43,783 nt of DNA from Virgisporangium ochraceum (GTDB lineage Bacteria > Actinomycetota > Actinomycetes > Mycobacteriales > Micromonosporaceae), in contig NZ_BOPH01000130.1 in the NCBI RefSeq assembly GCF_016863655.1, positions 1 to 43,783 on the forward strand. The letters run 5' to 3'. Shown here one piece after another: positions 15,265-23,901 of this stretch. The first letter of the stretch is position 1. Each line of letters opens with the position of its first letter. The position numbers and the translations under genes are program-made. Under the pieces are notes generated by a model. That model did no database searches. It was not told the DNA's origin and worked only from the letters and a program-made list of their open reading frames with translations.

Positions 15265-18081
15265 ATGAGCCACGTGGCCGCAGTTGTGGGCCGGCTGCTG
15301 CGCGCACTCGTCGCGCTCACCATCCTCAGTGGACTCCTCGTCGGCATCCCGGCCGGTCTGGTCATCTTCGTCGGATCTCCCCTCCCCGACCACATCCCCA
15401 CACCGTCCGAGGTCACCGAGGCCCTGACATCGCCTCTGAATGACGCGACGCTCATCAACCTGCTCGCCATCATCGCCTGGGCCTTGTGGCTGATCTTCCT
15501 CCGCGACGTCATCGCCGAGACCATCCTTGCCACAGCCGAGACGGCCGATGCCCGGCACAGACACCCGCGTCAGGAGCGACGACGGCCCGGCGGCCCAGTC
15601 CGACTCCTGGCCGCCGTCCTGGTCGGTGCGATCGCCGCCGCCATCGTGCTCGACCTCGCTCGCAGCGCGGTCAGTCCCAGCACCGCGGCCGAGGTCGCTG
15701 ACGCCGCTGCCCGCACCCCGGCCATCGTCGTAACCGCCACACCCCAGCAACCCATACCGAGGCCCGACGCGCTTGCACCGCGGCCAGCGCTGTCCGTACA
15801 GCCGGCGTCGAATCTCGCCGCCGCCGTCACCGGCCCACCAACCCGGACGCCCGACGCACCCGGAGGCGTCCATCCAGTCGCCGAGGGCGACAACCTGTGG
15901 GACATCGCCGCCGCCACACTCGGTGACCCACACCGGTGGCGCGAGATCTACGTGCTCAACCGAGGCCACCAGCAAGCCAACGGCTACGCCCTGACCGACC
16001 CCGACGAACTCCATGTCGGCTGGATTCTCGCCCTGCCCGCCCCAACACCGGCCACACCATCGCCCCCTCCAGGCGGCGCGCCGACCCTACCGGCGCCTCC
16101 AGATCCGGCTCAGCCAGGGTCATCGCCCGGGGCGCACCCGTCGGCAGGCACACCCTCCGCGACGCCGCCACCAAGCAGCGCGGCGCCAGGGGCCGCTACC
16201 CCGTCGACGCAGCCCAGCTCGCCGCCAGCCGGCTCGACGACGCCGAGCTCCGCACCGTCTCCTGCCACACCCGACGCCAATGGCGACGCCACGTCCGACG
16301 GCGAGCAGCCAGGCATCACCATGCCGTCACAGACCTGGATCAGCCTCGGCCTGGCGGCAACCATCGCCGCCATCGCCACGCTGCTGCGCCTGCACCAACG
16401 GCGCCGCGCCCGACTCGCCTTCCCGATCCCGGTCCGCACCGGCCCCACCCCCACACCGGTCCCGGACTCGCTGCGGACCGCCGACACCGGCGGCCGTCGC
16501 CACCTCAACGCCACCGGACAACCGGCAACCGTTCCCGCCGCCATCGGAGTCGATGACAAAGGCCAGCCAATCAGTCTGTTCGACCTCCCAGGCGCCGGCA
16601 TCGCCGTCCACGGCCCCGGCGCGGAACCGGTCGCCCGCGCCATCCTGGCCAGCACCCTGGCCACCGGAGTCACAGCAACCCTCGCCGACAGGCCAATCGT
16701 CGCCACCACCGCCGACACGCTCACCCGGCTCCTACCACCCGACGTCGCGCCGACCGGGCTGGACCCGCATCACCAAAGCTTCGACGGCGAACGGCTCGTC
16801 ATCCTCACCGACACCGCCGCGGCAGTCACCCACGCCGAGGAAGAGATGATCCACCGCCGCCGGCTCCTGGACACGTTCGGCCTGGACACCATGGCGGCCC
16901 TCAACGACCGCGTCGACCACGCCGAACACCAACCGCCCTACGTCCTGCTCGTCGAGGCCAACGACCGGTACGCCGCCCGTCTCCAGGCCGTCGCCGCACA
17001 CCGGCACGCCCTACACCTTCACCCCGTCATCCTCGGCACCACCGACGCCTTCACCGGCTACCACCTGGCCGACGACGGCGGACTCACCGAGCAGTCCGGG
17101 CCTGACCGCATCCTTGGTACTCCCGAGGGCCGGCTGTCCACACTCACAGCGCGAGAACTGGTCGACGTGCTCAACCTCGTCCGCGCGGCCGCACCGCGTC
17201 CCGAAACCGGTGAGGACGACGCAGCCGACAGCGACAGTCGGTTCGCCAGCGGGATCGAACCCCTCGGTCTCATGGAGGTCCCGACCCGCAGCCAGAACTC
17301 GCCGGCGCCCGTGCGGCTGCAGGTCCTTGGACCGCTTTCGGTATCGACCGCAAACTGGCCGATCACCGTCGGCGTCCGGAAGGGCTCCCTTGCGGTCCTC
17401 GCGGTTCTCGCCGCCCATCCCAAGGGACGTACGCAGGAGGAGATCGCCGCTGCCCTGCATCCCGACGCCCACCCCGACGCCGGCCTCAACCGAGTCCGCA
17501 CCGATCTCAACGCAGCCCGCAGCCTGCTCCGTGACAACACCACCGTCACCGGCAAAGGAAGGTTCATCGTCCGCGACCATGGCGGCAGCAACCGGTACCG
17601 CATCGACCCTGACCTGATCGACGTCGACCTCTGGCGCATGCTCGCCGCCATCGACCGCGCCAACCACATCGCCGACGACGAAACCGCCTGCCTCGCAGCT
17701 CTCGAGGAAGCCGCTGCCTGCTACGGCGGCGACTTCGCCGAGGGCCACGACCGGACTTGGACCATCGACTACGCCACCACCTTCCGCCACCAGGTCCTCA
17801 GCGTCTACGCGCGCATCGCCGAACTCACCGAAGCCGACCAACCGGAACGTGCCATCGCCGCCCTGGAGAAGGCCATCGAACTCGACCCTGTCAACGAGGA
17901 GCTGTACCAGCGCATCATGCGTATCCACGGACGCCAAGGCCGCCCGGACGCTGTTCGCCGTACCGTTCGCCTGCTGGAGGAACGCCTGGCCGGCCTCGGC
18001 GAGGCTGAACCATCCGAAGCAACCCGCCGCATCGCCGCCCGACAACTCAACCTGTCCTCCGCCAGAGGCGGTGCTCGATGA
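15265..18081 (+). CDS. Membrane-anchored LysM-BTAD regulator
   Basis: A 938-residue protein; AGGAAAGGGG precedes the ATG. Three hydrophobic segments lie near residues 8-33, 53-75 and 113-132. A LysM domain follows at about 203-250 (VAEGDNLWDIAAATLGDPHRW), then a long Pro/Ser/Thr-rich stretch and a fourth membrane helix near 358-376. The cytoplasmic part has a central region with no family assigned and, from about 683, an AfsR/SARP-type end: VRLQVLGPLSV, a winged-helix part, and a BTAD/TPR region (ALEKAIELDPVNEELYQRIM). The layout suggests that LysM senses the cell wall outside and the BTAD part acts inside on transcription. It ends in an ATGA overlap with the DUF2637 gene. Confidence 0.85.
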   Translation: MSHVAAVVGRLLRALVALTILSGLLVGIPAGLVIFVGSPLPDHIPTPSEVTEALTSPLNDATLINLLAIIAWALWLIFLRDVIAETILATAETADARHRHPRQERRRPGGPVRLLAAVLVGAIAAAIVLDLARSAVSPSTAAEVADAAARTPAIVVTATPQQPIPRPDALAPRPALSVQPASNLAAAVTGPPTRTPDAPGGVHPVAEGDNLWDIAAATLGDPHRWREIYVLNRGHQQANGYALTDPDELHVGWILALPAPTPATPSPPPGGAPTLPAPPDPAQPGSSPGAHPSAGTPSATPPPSSAAPGAATPSTQPSSPPAGSTTPSSAPSPATPDANGDATSDGEQPGITMPSQTWISLGLAATIAAIATLLRLHQRRRARLAFPIPVRTGPTPTPVPDSLRTADTGGRRHLNATGQPATVPAAIGVDDKGQPISLFDLPGAGIAVHGPGAEPVARAILASTLATGVTATLADRPIVATTADTLTRLLPPDVAPTGLDPHHQSFDGERLVILTDTAAAVTHAEEEMIHRRRLLDTFGLDTMAALNDRVDHAEHQPPYVLLVEANDRYAARLQAVAAHRHALHLHPVILGTTDAFTGYHLADDGGLTEQSGPDRILGTPEGRLSTLTARELVDVLNLVRAAAPRPETGEDDAADSDSRFASGIEPLGLMEVPTRSQNSPAPVRLQVLGPLSVSTANWPITVGVRKGSLAVLAVLAAHPKGRTQEEIAAALHPDAHPDAGLNRVRTDLNAARSLLRDNTTVTGKGRFIVRDHGGSNRYRIDPDLIDVDLWRMLAAIDRANHIADDETACLAALEEAAACYGGDFAEGHDRTWTIDYATTFRHQVLSVYARIAELTEADQPERAIAALEKAIELDPVNEELYQRIMRIHGRQGRPDAVRRTVRLLEERLAGLGEAEPSEATRRIAARQLNLSSARGGAR

Positions 18082-19067
18082 CGGCCGTAGCCGAGCAGAA
18101 CGCGAACGGCCGGCGGGCGCCCGAGCTGAACTCGGTGGAGAGTGGTCAACGGGCCGACACGGCGACGGCTCCCGACCGGCGCGCGGCGGGTGCGGACCTG
18201 ACTCAGCTGCGGCGAGTCCAATGGGCAGTACGGGCAACCCTTGCCCTCGGCGTAGCGGCTTCCGTGTGCGCGAACGTCCTGCACGCCCGCGACGAGCTGA
18301 TCTCCCAGACCATCGCCGCATGGCCGCCGCTCGCGCTGCTCCTGACCGTCGAACTGATCTCCCGCGTTCCGGTATACCGCCGCAGCCTGGCCGTCATTCG
18401 GATCCTCGCCACCGTTGCCATCGCAGGCATCGCCGCCTACGTCTCCTACTGGCACATGGCCGCCGTAGCCGCACGATACGGCGAGAACGGCGTGGCGCCC
18501 TATCTCTTGCCGCTGAGCGTCGACGGCCTCATCGTGGTCGCCAGCGTGTCACTGGTCGAACTCGCCGGACGTATCCGCGATGCCGATGCGCAACCCCAGC
18601 CAGAATCGATCATCGCGATGGTCGGGCTAGGCAGCGCAGCAACCACTTTCACTCCAATTGAGAAACCCCCTGGCGCCGAGCCCTTCCAGACTCCTCGGAA
18701 TCAAACAAGGAGCAGCAACTTGCCCGAGGCAGGACAGTTCGGTGAGACTGGGGTCGGTATTGTTGAGTCACCGATAAACTCGACGCCCGTGACATCAGGG
18801 TCCGAAACCCGGCCCGCCCAGACGAACGGAAACGACAATCCGGCCGTTGCGGCTGACTTCGTCCTCCTGCTGCCCGCCGCCCGCACAGCGCACGAGACCT
18901 TACGGCGGCAAGGCCGCAGCCTCAGCCGGGACGCTCTGGCGATGCAGCTCCGTGCAGACGGGTACACCATCGCAACCGGAAAAGTCTCGGCTTTACTCAA
19001 TCTTCTCCGCACGGATCAAACGGGTGGCCGAGCTAGTGGGAGCGATCCGGCGTCGCCGCACCAGTGA
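18078..19067 (+). CDS. DUF2637 membrane protein with possible DNA-binding tail
   Basis: A 329-residue protein. RRVQWAVRATLALGVAASVCANVLHA begins a DUF2637 domain with about four membrane helices (AAWPPLALLLTVELISRVPV, ILATVAIAGIAAYVSYWHMA, YLLPLSVDGLIVVASVSLVE). This family is typical of actinobacterial plasmids and integrative elements (Spd-like spread proteins). A polar linker leads to AHETLRRQGRSLSRDALAMQLRADGY, which looks like an HTH, so the tail may bind DNA. It is translationally coupled to the LysM-BTAD gene. Confidence 0.8.
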   Translation: MTAVAEQNANGRRAPELNSVESGQRADTATAPDRRAAGADLTQLRRVQWAVRATLALGVAASVCANVLHARDELISQTIAAWPPLALLLTVELISRVPVYRRSLAVIRILATVAIAGIAAYVSYWHMAAVAARYGENGVAPYLLPLSVDGLIVVASVSLVELAGRIRDADAQPQPESIIAMVGLGSAATTFTPIEKPPGAEPFQTPRNQTRSSNLPEAGQFGETGVGIVESPINSTPVTSGSETRPAQTNGNDNPAVAADFVLLLPAARTAHETLRRQGRSLSRDALAMQLRADGYTIATGKVSALLNLLRTDQTGGRASGSDPASPHQ

Positions 19068-19084
19068 GCCACAAGCGGCTCGCT
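19063..19084 (+). terminator. Possible terminator of the pilus operon
   Basis: The arms 19063-19070 and 19077-19084 pair over 8 positions with one G-U and a 6-base loop, overlapping the DUF2637 stop codon. It lies between convergent genes. Weak evidence. Confidence 0.3.
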
Positions 19085-19176
19085 TATGCATCTCGCCAAA
19101 GTTCCGCACGGGTTCGCACCACCGGCGGTCGCTCGGCCAGATCCAGCGACCGCGTGCTGTTCGTCCTGACTCGGTG

Positions 19177-20898
19177 TCAACCTCGCTTTATACGACCTCG
19201 GATAGCCAGGGCACCTAGCCCCAAGAGGACCGGACCAGCAATTCTTAGGCCAAGGTTGATGTATTCCCCGAGCACGTTGAGCGTGTCCGGTGACTGCCAT
19301 CCGACGGAACCTTTCATCGCCGCGAGAAATCCGGTGGCCATCGTCGAACTGACGCCTCTAGGCGAACCTCCCCTTAAACCCCACAAGCTGATGGCGATGC
19401 CGGCTACCAGGAGCAGTGCAAGAAAGGCCGCGAACGCACGACTGGCGCGAAGGCCAAAACCGGAAGCTGCCCAGTAAACAGAGATTATCATCCGCTCGGC
19501 TCGCGACGAATGCGTGGATCGCATCCGCATTAGCATCTCCCCATAGTAAAAGTCTGCTGCGCCTGGCTCATCCTTCCGATCTTCTCGCCCCTTCCGCAAT
19601 TGCCTGTAAATCGATGCCACTTGCTCTGCCGACACTGAAGGCGAGGCCGCGTTGGCGCGCGAGTTACGCCACTCGATTTCTTCGAGTATTACCATTCGCC
19701 TTGTTCCCCATGGCCCCACGCCGAAAAACTGAAACGGCCTGACCAAAGACTGGATTTGGAGCTTGTCGAGGTTGTGAGCGCCGACGAAACGACAGTCCGT
19801 GAGAGAGAGTTCCGAAATTACCAGGCCTGCCAAGTCGGCCCGACGTACCGACGACACCGACGCACGCGAACCTTCCTTCCCTGAAATCATGAACGGTTGA
19901 GGAAAGCTCGCGTCTTCGAGGTCAACGGTAGCATCCCCTTCTAGGCGAATATGCCCGCCATTCAGAAATCGAGCACCACGAAGCGAGACCGAGTTGGACT
20001 TAACATTAATGTAAACCGGTCTGGAGAACGTGATCCCATCTAGCGAGAAGAGCTCGCTTCTCACCTCCGCATCCGTGAACGCAACGTCGCCGTCTTCGAA
20101 GCTTGCGAATTCAAACGAAGTGTCTCCCTCGAAACGCGACTTATTGAAGGAGGCACCCCTCCCAAATAGCCGACGCCTAAAGCGAGCGGAACCCTGAAAC
20201 TCGGTATTTGAGAACTGAACAGCTATACCGAACGAGCCAGCAGTGAAATCGACGGGCCCACTAAATGTCGAACGCGAGAAGTCTGCCTCCTCGCCAAGTC
20301 TGGCCCCGCTAAAGGTCGCCTTCGCGCCAAACCTGCAAAATGTAAAAGTCGCGTTTGGGCCGAACTTGGTATTTCCGAAACTTGCGTCTCCGTTCCATTG
20401 CGTCTTCCAAAACGTCGCCGCATCCCCGAAAGTTGCCCCGCCGAAATCTGCCTCTTCGGCAAATCTGACCACTCCGAACTTCGCTCGCGATCCGAAAGTC
20501 GCGTTCATGAACTGCGCTCGACCCTCGAACTTGCATGAGGTGAATTCGGCATCGGAACTAAAGTTCGCGTTGCGGAAGTCTGCATGAATGAAGGTGGCGC
20601 GCAGGAAGTTTACTGATTCAAGACGGGCGTCGTTGAATCTGCAGCCGTCCGCCAACCGACTGCTAACAAATGAGCAATTGGTCAACTCTCTTGCTCCGCG
20701 AGCAGTCGTGGCCGCGAGGAAGATCTGGTCCGGTAGTTCTGGCTTTACCTGTAGATGATCCAGAACTAAATCGCCACGCCCGGTCGCCCAGTCTTCGATG
20801 TATTTGGACCGGGCTCCTTCGTCGACATGGCCGATGCATTGGTTACGCATTGGTAGCGCCACACCATGACAATCTGGTTCTCCGCACTCCGTCGCCAT
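19177..20898 (-). CDS. Pentapeptide-repeat membrane protein with N-terminal Cys/His knuckle
   Basis: A 573-residue protein. ATG 20898 has GGGG 7 bases upstream and is preferred to the ATG at 20913. C5, C10, C21 and H24 (CGEPDC ... CIGH) form a probable zinc knuckle. Residues about 80-290 are pentapeptide repeats of the A(D/N)LXX/F type (FRNANFSSDAEFTSCKF, ADFGGATFGDAATFWKTQW), forming a right-handed beta-helix. Later come YRQLRKGREDRKDEPGAADF and two membrane segments (FAAFLALLLVAGIAISLWGL and GLRIAGPVLLGLGALAI). Codon use is visibly AT-richer than in all neighbours, suggesting separate acquisition. The function is unknown; DNA mimicry and surface scaffolds are both known uses of this fold. 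Confidence 0.85.
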   Translation of the reverse strand: MATECGEPDCHGVALPMRNQCIGHVDEGARSKYIEDWATGRGDLVLDHLQVKPELPDQIFLAATTARGARELTNCSFVSSRLADGCRFNDARLESVNFLRATFIHADFRNANFSSDAEFTSCKFEGRAQFMNATFGSRAKFGVVRFAEEADFGGATFGDAATFWKTQWNGDASFGNTKFGPNATFTFCRFGAKATFSGARLGEEADFSRSTFSGPVDFTAGSFGIAVQFSNTEFQGSARFRRRLFGRGASFNKSRFEGDTSFEFASFEDGDVAFTDAEVRSELFSLDGITFSRPVYINVKSNSVSLRGARFLNGGHIRLEGDATVDLEDASFPQPFMISGKEGSRASVSSVRRADLAGLVISELSLTDCRFVGAHNLDKLQIQSLVRPFQFFGVGPWGTRRMVILEEIEWRNSRANAASPSVSAEQVASIYRQLRKGREDRKDEPGAADFYYGEMLMRMRSTHSSRAERMIISVYWAASGFGLRASRAFAAFLALLLVAGIAISLWGLRGGSPRGVSSTMATGFLAAMKGSVGWQSPDTLNVLGEYINLGLRIAGPVLLGLGALAIRGRIKRG

Positions 20899-20958
20899 AG
20901 AAGCACCCCACATACAATCACGAAGATCAGCGCATCTGGTGTGTAACTACAAGAGGAA

Positions 20959-20971
20959 TCGATAGTATCGA
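20959..20971. promoter_or_regulatory. Operator-like palindrome upstream of the pentapeptide gene
   Basis: TCGATA-G-TATCGA is a perfect palindrome with a single central base, 61 bases upstream of the pentapeptide-repeat start. A second short one (ACGAA-TCG-TTCGT) lies at 20995-21007, beyond the stop of the HTH gene. The first is a plausible operator. Confidence 0.3.
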
Positions 20972-21035
20972 CTCATCGGTGAATCTGCGTACCAACGAAT
21001 CGTTCGTCACGCCGGCCGGACCCAGATCAGCAAGC

Positions 21036-21677
21036 TCAGTCATGGCGAAGCGCCTCCATGATTAGACGCTGGGCAGTGCGTTCCGGGACGCTGAGAAGTC
21101 GAGCCAGCTCGGCTCCCAAGCCGACGATCGGCCGCTGAGCAGATCGCGCCTCGCCGAGGAGTGTTCGGGCGGCGTCGAGCCGTGGGTCGTCGATGTACCT
21201 CGGGGGTCTGTACTGGGTCCTGCCGATGCCAGTAGGGCGTCCGGTGGAGCGCCGCTGGGATCGGCCGTCGGCATAGGCCCACACAGTGCGTCGGTACCAG
21301 TAGCGGCGTAGCCGACCGCTGGGTAGTTGCTCGGTGTCGTCGGGGTGGTGGCGTAGGGCGTTGGGCAGGCTGCGGTGATCTTTGTAGCCGAGCACCTTGG
21401 CTGCCTGGGGTGCGGTGAGGCGGTCGCCGGGGTCCCCGCTGCGGTCTACCTCGGTGAAAGTGGCGGCGCGCGCGGTGAGGTGCGCGGTGTAGAAGGCGTC
21501 GATCTCTGTCTGCCACCACCAGTCTCGGCCGCTGGAGTCGGTGTCAGCTCGGTCGGGGAATCCAGTTCGGTCGCGGTGGAGGTACCAGTGGTCGACGGTA
21601 GCGCTACTCACGCCGACGTGGGTGGCGATGCCGGCGCGGTCGAGTTGCCGGCGTTGTCGGCGGTTCCGGCTCCCCAC
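21036..21677 (-). CDS. AlpA/excisionase-like helix-turn-helix protein
   Basis: A 213-residue protein from a GTG at 21677 with GGAGGG about 10 bases upstream. Two HTH-like segments are seen: DRAGIATHVGVSSATVDHWY with an Arg/Phe-Pro wing (RDRTGFPD) at residues 14-42, and LTAPQAAKVLGYKDHRSLPN near residues 87-106, both of the MerR/AlpA/excisionase kind. The C-terminal third (LAARTLLGEARSA-like helices, LARLLSVPERTAQRLIMEAL) may hold a third. This suggests a mobile-element regulator or directionality factor. No integrase gene is near. Confidence 0.7.
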   Translation of the reverse strand: MGSRNRRQRRQLDRAGIATHVGVSSATVDHWYLHRDRTGFPDRADTDSSGRDWWWQTEIDAFYTAHLTARAATFTEVDRSGDPGDRLTAPQAAKVLGYKDHRSLPNALRHHPDDTEQLPSGRLRRYWYRRTVWAYADGRSQRRSTGRPTGIGRTQYRPPRYIDDPRLDAARTLLGEARSAQRPIVGLGAELARLLSVPERTAQRLIMEALRHD

Positions 21678-21823
21678 TTCGTTCTTCCCTCCGGCGATGG
21701 ACGCGGGTGATCTGCATCGGGTTTAGCATCTCCGATACGTCCCGGGCGGGTGAAGGTGCAACGGTCTGACCTCGGTCGGACCGGGAGTTGGCCTGCCGGG
21801 GCGAGGTGGCCGGTCGGGGTTGC

Positions 21824-21843
21824 GCGCACCCGTTCGGGTGTGC
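21824..21843 (-). terminator. Hairpin after the 146-residue gene
   Basis: The arms 21824-21832 and 21835-21843 pair over 9 positions with one G-U, 41 bases beyond the TAA stop at 21884-21886 on the minus strand. The short AT-rich run at 21877-21885 lies between the stop and the hairpin. Confidence 0.35.
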
Positions 21844-21883
21844 CCGCCGGCCACCGCCCACGAGCGCGGCTGCTCCTATAAAA

Positions 21884-22324
21884 TTAGGCGGACCGGCGCT
21901 GTTCGGGCTCCGAGGCCGGGACCGGTGGCAGCATTTGAGCGAGGCGCCCACCGCTGCTCAGCGCGGCGCAGGCGATCATGGCTGTGCCGACTGCCATGGC
22001 CTGGACTCCGGTGAACGTGATGGAGACTGCCCGTTGGCCGTGGTCGAGGGTGCCGTACACCTCGACGGCATGGCCGTCAGGAATGCGTACCGTGGCGTGG
22101 GGGTCGCAGGTGGCATAGACAGTGGGCGGCACGGCCGAGTTCACCGCGACGGTGAGCTTGGCGTACTGGTTGGAGACTTGGGCGTCCCAGAAGTCGGCGC
22201 GGGCGTTGAGGTGGGCGGCTTCGGCCTCGTGGTTGGCCATGCTGGCGAGGGTGCGGCAGGTGTGGGCCTTGGCGTAGGTCTCGACGAGTTCGTTGATCTT
22301 TTCGAGGAGCTTTTCGGGTAGCAC
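21884..22324 (-). CDS. Hypothetical protein of the accessory block
   Basis: A 146-residue protein. GTG 22324 is chosen because GAAGGA lies 6-7 bases before it; the longer frame upstream looks non-coding. The sequence begins with a helical, charged part (LPEKLLEKINELVETYAKAH), followed by a possible coiled stretch and a beta-rich part (YAKLTVAVNSAVPPTVYATC) and a small hydrophobic end (AMAVGTAMIACAAL). No family is recognised. It is the last gene of a run of small minus-strand genes. Confidence 0.6.
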   Translation of the reverse strand: MLPEKLLEKINELVETYAKAHTCRTLASMANHEAEAAHLNARADFWDAQVSNQYAKLTVAVNSAVPPTVYATCDPHATVRIPDGHAVEVYGTLDHGQRAVSITFTGVQAMAVGTAMIACAALSSGGRLAQMLPPVPASEPEQRRSA

Positions 22325-22438
22325 GATCAGTCCTTCTCTCAGTGCCGAGTTGTGGCAGACCGGCCGGCCGTTGCGAGACCGTTCGGGCGCCAGATGGGCT
22401 CTGTCCTTGACCACCTACGACGATCGGGTCGCTTGTGA

Positions 22439-23053
22439 TCAGGTGCTGTCGGGCGTCGGGTTCCGTTGGCCGGGGTGCTCGTCGGTGATCGCCGTGCGGC
22501 CGGGTTGGAGGGTGGCGAACAGTGGGCTGTAGAGGGCGTGGAGGTCGGCTCGGGTGCGGGCGAGGCGGCTGCCGCGCCGGTACTTGGCCGCCATGCGGTC
22601 CACTACTCGGCCGATGAGGCCGTAGAGGTTGCGTGCGTCGAGGTAGGCGGCACAGCCGTCGCAGGCGGTCCACCGCTCGCCCCACTGTTGGAGCGGTCCC
22701 ATCTCGGTGTCGGCGCGCACGGTACGGGCGGCGCGGTGTCGCCGCTGGTAGTCGCCGAAGTCGACGACTTCGGACGTGACGACGCGGATGTCGGTCTCTT
22801 GATCGGCGCCGGTGTAGATCCACACCGGATCGGCGGCGGAGCAGAAGTCGCACACCAGCACCACCGTGCCGATCTCGGCGGCCGTTACCGGCTCGGCAGG
22901 GTGGCCGGCGGCGCCGCCGCGAAGCTGTTCGGCGTGCAGGTACTCGATGCGTCCCGCGCGTGCTCGGGTGTTCAGCGGGCGCCGGCAGGTGCGGCAGAAC
23001 ATCTGCGGCGGAGCCACGAACTCGTCGGATCCGGAATCGTTGTGCGGGCTCAT
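22439..23053 (-). CDS. Hypothetical Cys-rich protein, zinc-ribbon-like
   Basis: A 204-residue protein from ATG 23053, which overlaps the stop of the upstream gene (ATGA). It contains MFCRTCRRPLN (CxxC), LVCDFCSAADPVW (CxxC) and WTACDGCAAYLDA (CxxC), the first two of which could form a zinc ribbon. The end is helical and basic (IGRVVDRMAAKYRRGSRLA). Such proteins are common in actinobacterial plasmids and integrative elements, without known function. Confidence 0.65.
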   Translation of the reverse strand: MSPHNDSGSDEFVAPPQMFCRTCRRPLNTRARAGRIEYLHAEQLRGGAAGHPAEPVTAAEIGTVVLVCDFCSAADPVWIYTGADQETDIRVVTSEVVDFGDYQRRHRAARTVRADTEMGPLQQWGERWTACDGCAAYLDARNLYGLIGRVVDRMAAKYRRGSRLARTRADLHALYSPLFATLQPGRTAITDEHPGQRNPTPDST

Positions 23054-23415
23054 GTGAGGTCCTCGATGGTGACGGCGGGGGGTCGCGCGTCGAGCGCTCC
23101 TTCGGCGCGGCATTCGTGGACGTGGTCGGCGCACAGCAGACGCTCCTCGGTCCACCGGCCGGGTGGGTCGCTGCCCGGCTGTTGCGGGTCGGGGATCTGG
23201 CAGGTGCCGTCGCAGCCGCACGAGGTGCCGTTGTGGCGGATGGTCAGCCGCAGCACCGGCACCTTCGCGCAGGGGCCGCCGTCAGACTCGGGCACGAACT
23301 CGGCGTTGAAGGTCGGGATGATGATCCGCTCCGTGCACGTGGTGTCCGCTGTGAGATCGGGCCGGGCATGGGTCGGGTCGAGTCCTGACACGGTGAGGCG
23401 TTGTGGAGTAGGCAT
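23050..23415 (-). CDS. Hypothetical Cys-containing protein
   Basis: A 121-residue protein. The first half is beta-like (QRLTVSGLD, ERIIIPTFNAEFV, VPVLRLTIRHNG); the second has a cysteine group (SCGCDGTCQ, then LLCADHVHEC) that may bind metal. It is coupled by ATGA to the next gene and lies 42 bases after the preceding one. No family is recognised. Confidence 0.55.
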   Translation of the reverse strand: MPTPQRLTVSGLDPTHARPDLTADTTCTERIIIPTFNAEFVPESDGGPCAKVPVLRLTIRHNGTSCGCDGTCQIPDPQQPGSDPPGRWTEERLLCADHVHECRAEGALDARPPAVTIEDLT

Positions 23416-23457
23416 GCTGGACCTCCGACATCGGTTGAGGAGTTGAGCGGCTGGGGG

Positions 23458-23901
23458 TTACCAGTCGCGGGTGATGCGCCGGATCACGTGGGCGAGGAAC
23501 GCGTCGCGTTCGTGGCCGAAGGCGAGCTTGCGGGCGATGGCGGCGAGTGGTCCGACGGCGTCGTCGAGTGCCTTGCGGCGGGCATCGCTGCGGTCTCGTG
23601 CCTGTGCGGCGAGGCGGGCCGCGGCCGCGACGTCGAGGGCCTCCATCTCGCGGCGCATCTGCTCGTCATCGATGCGTTCGCCGGTGTAGCGCGCCTCGCC
23701 GTAGACGGTCACGTTCTTGTCGTCGTCGTCACGGGAGACGGAGATGGTGTACCGGCCACCGATGGTGAGACCCGGCAGCTTCGAGAAGAACCGCTTGGCG
23801 CCGCGTGGGTCGTGCCAGGCGAAGAGCCGCTTGCCTTTGTGCTCGCGGCGACCGGCGTACGTCCACACCTCGTCTGCCCGGTCGGCCTCCTCGCCGGTCA
23901 C
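23458..23901 (-). CDS. Hypothetical protein with beta-rich start and helical end
   Basis: A 147-residue protein from GTG 23901, which overlaps the preceding stop as GTGA. The N-terminal part (VWTYAGRREHKGKRLFAWHD, RYTISVSRDDDDKNVTVYGE) is beta-rich with aromatic residues. The C-terminal part (MRREMEALDVAAAARLAAQA) is a long, charged helix, possibly a coiled coil. No family is recognised. Confidence 0.6.
   Translation of the reverse strand: MTGEEADRADEVWTYAGRREHKGKRLFAWHDPRGAKRFFSKLPGLTIGGRYTISVSRDDDDKNVTVYGEARYTGERIDDEQMRREMEALDVAAAARLAAQARDRSDARRKALDDAVGPLAAIARKLAFGHERDAFLAHVIRRITRDW

Noticed and set aside
17235..17262. T-loop-like GGTTCG...CGAACCC pattern considered as part of a tRNA
   Set aside because: It is inside the LysM-BTAD coding frame and no acceptor or anticodon stem can be drawn around it.
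17011..18321. A 436-codon minus-strand frame across the BTAD gene and DUF2637 start
   Set aside because: It spans two real plus-strand genes and has no recognisable domain.
22466..23446. A 326-codon plus-strand frame in the accessory block
   Set aside because: The minus strand holds ATGA-coupled genes with Cys motifs here; the plus frame is Gly/Val-rich shadow.
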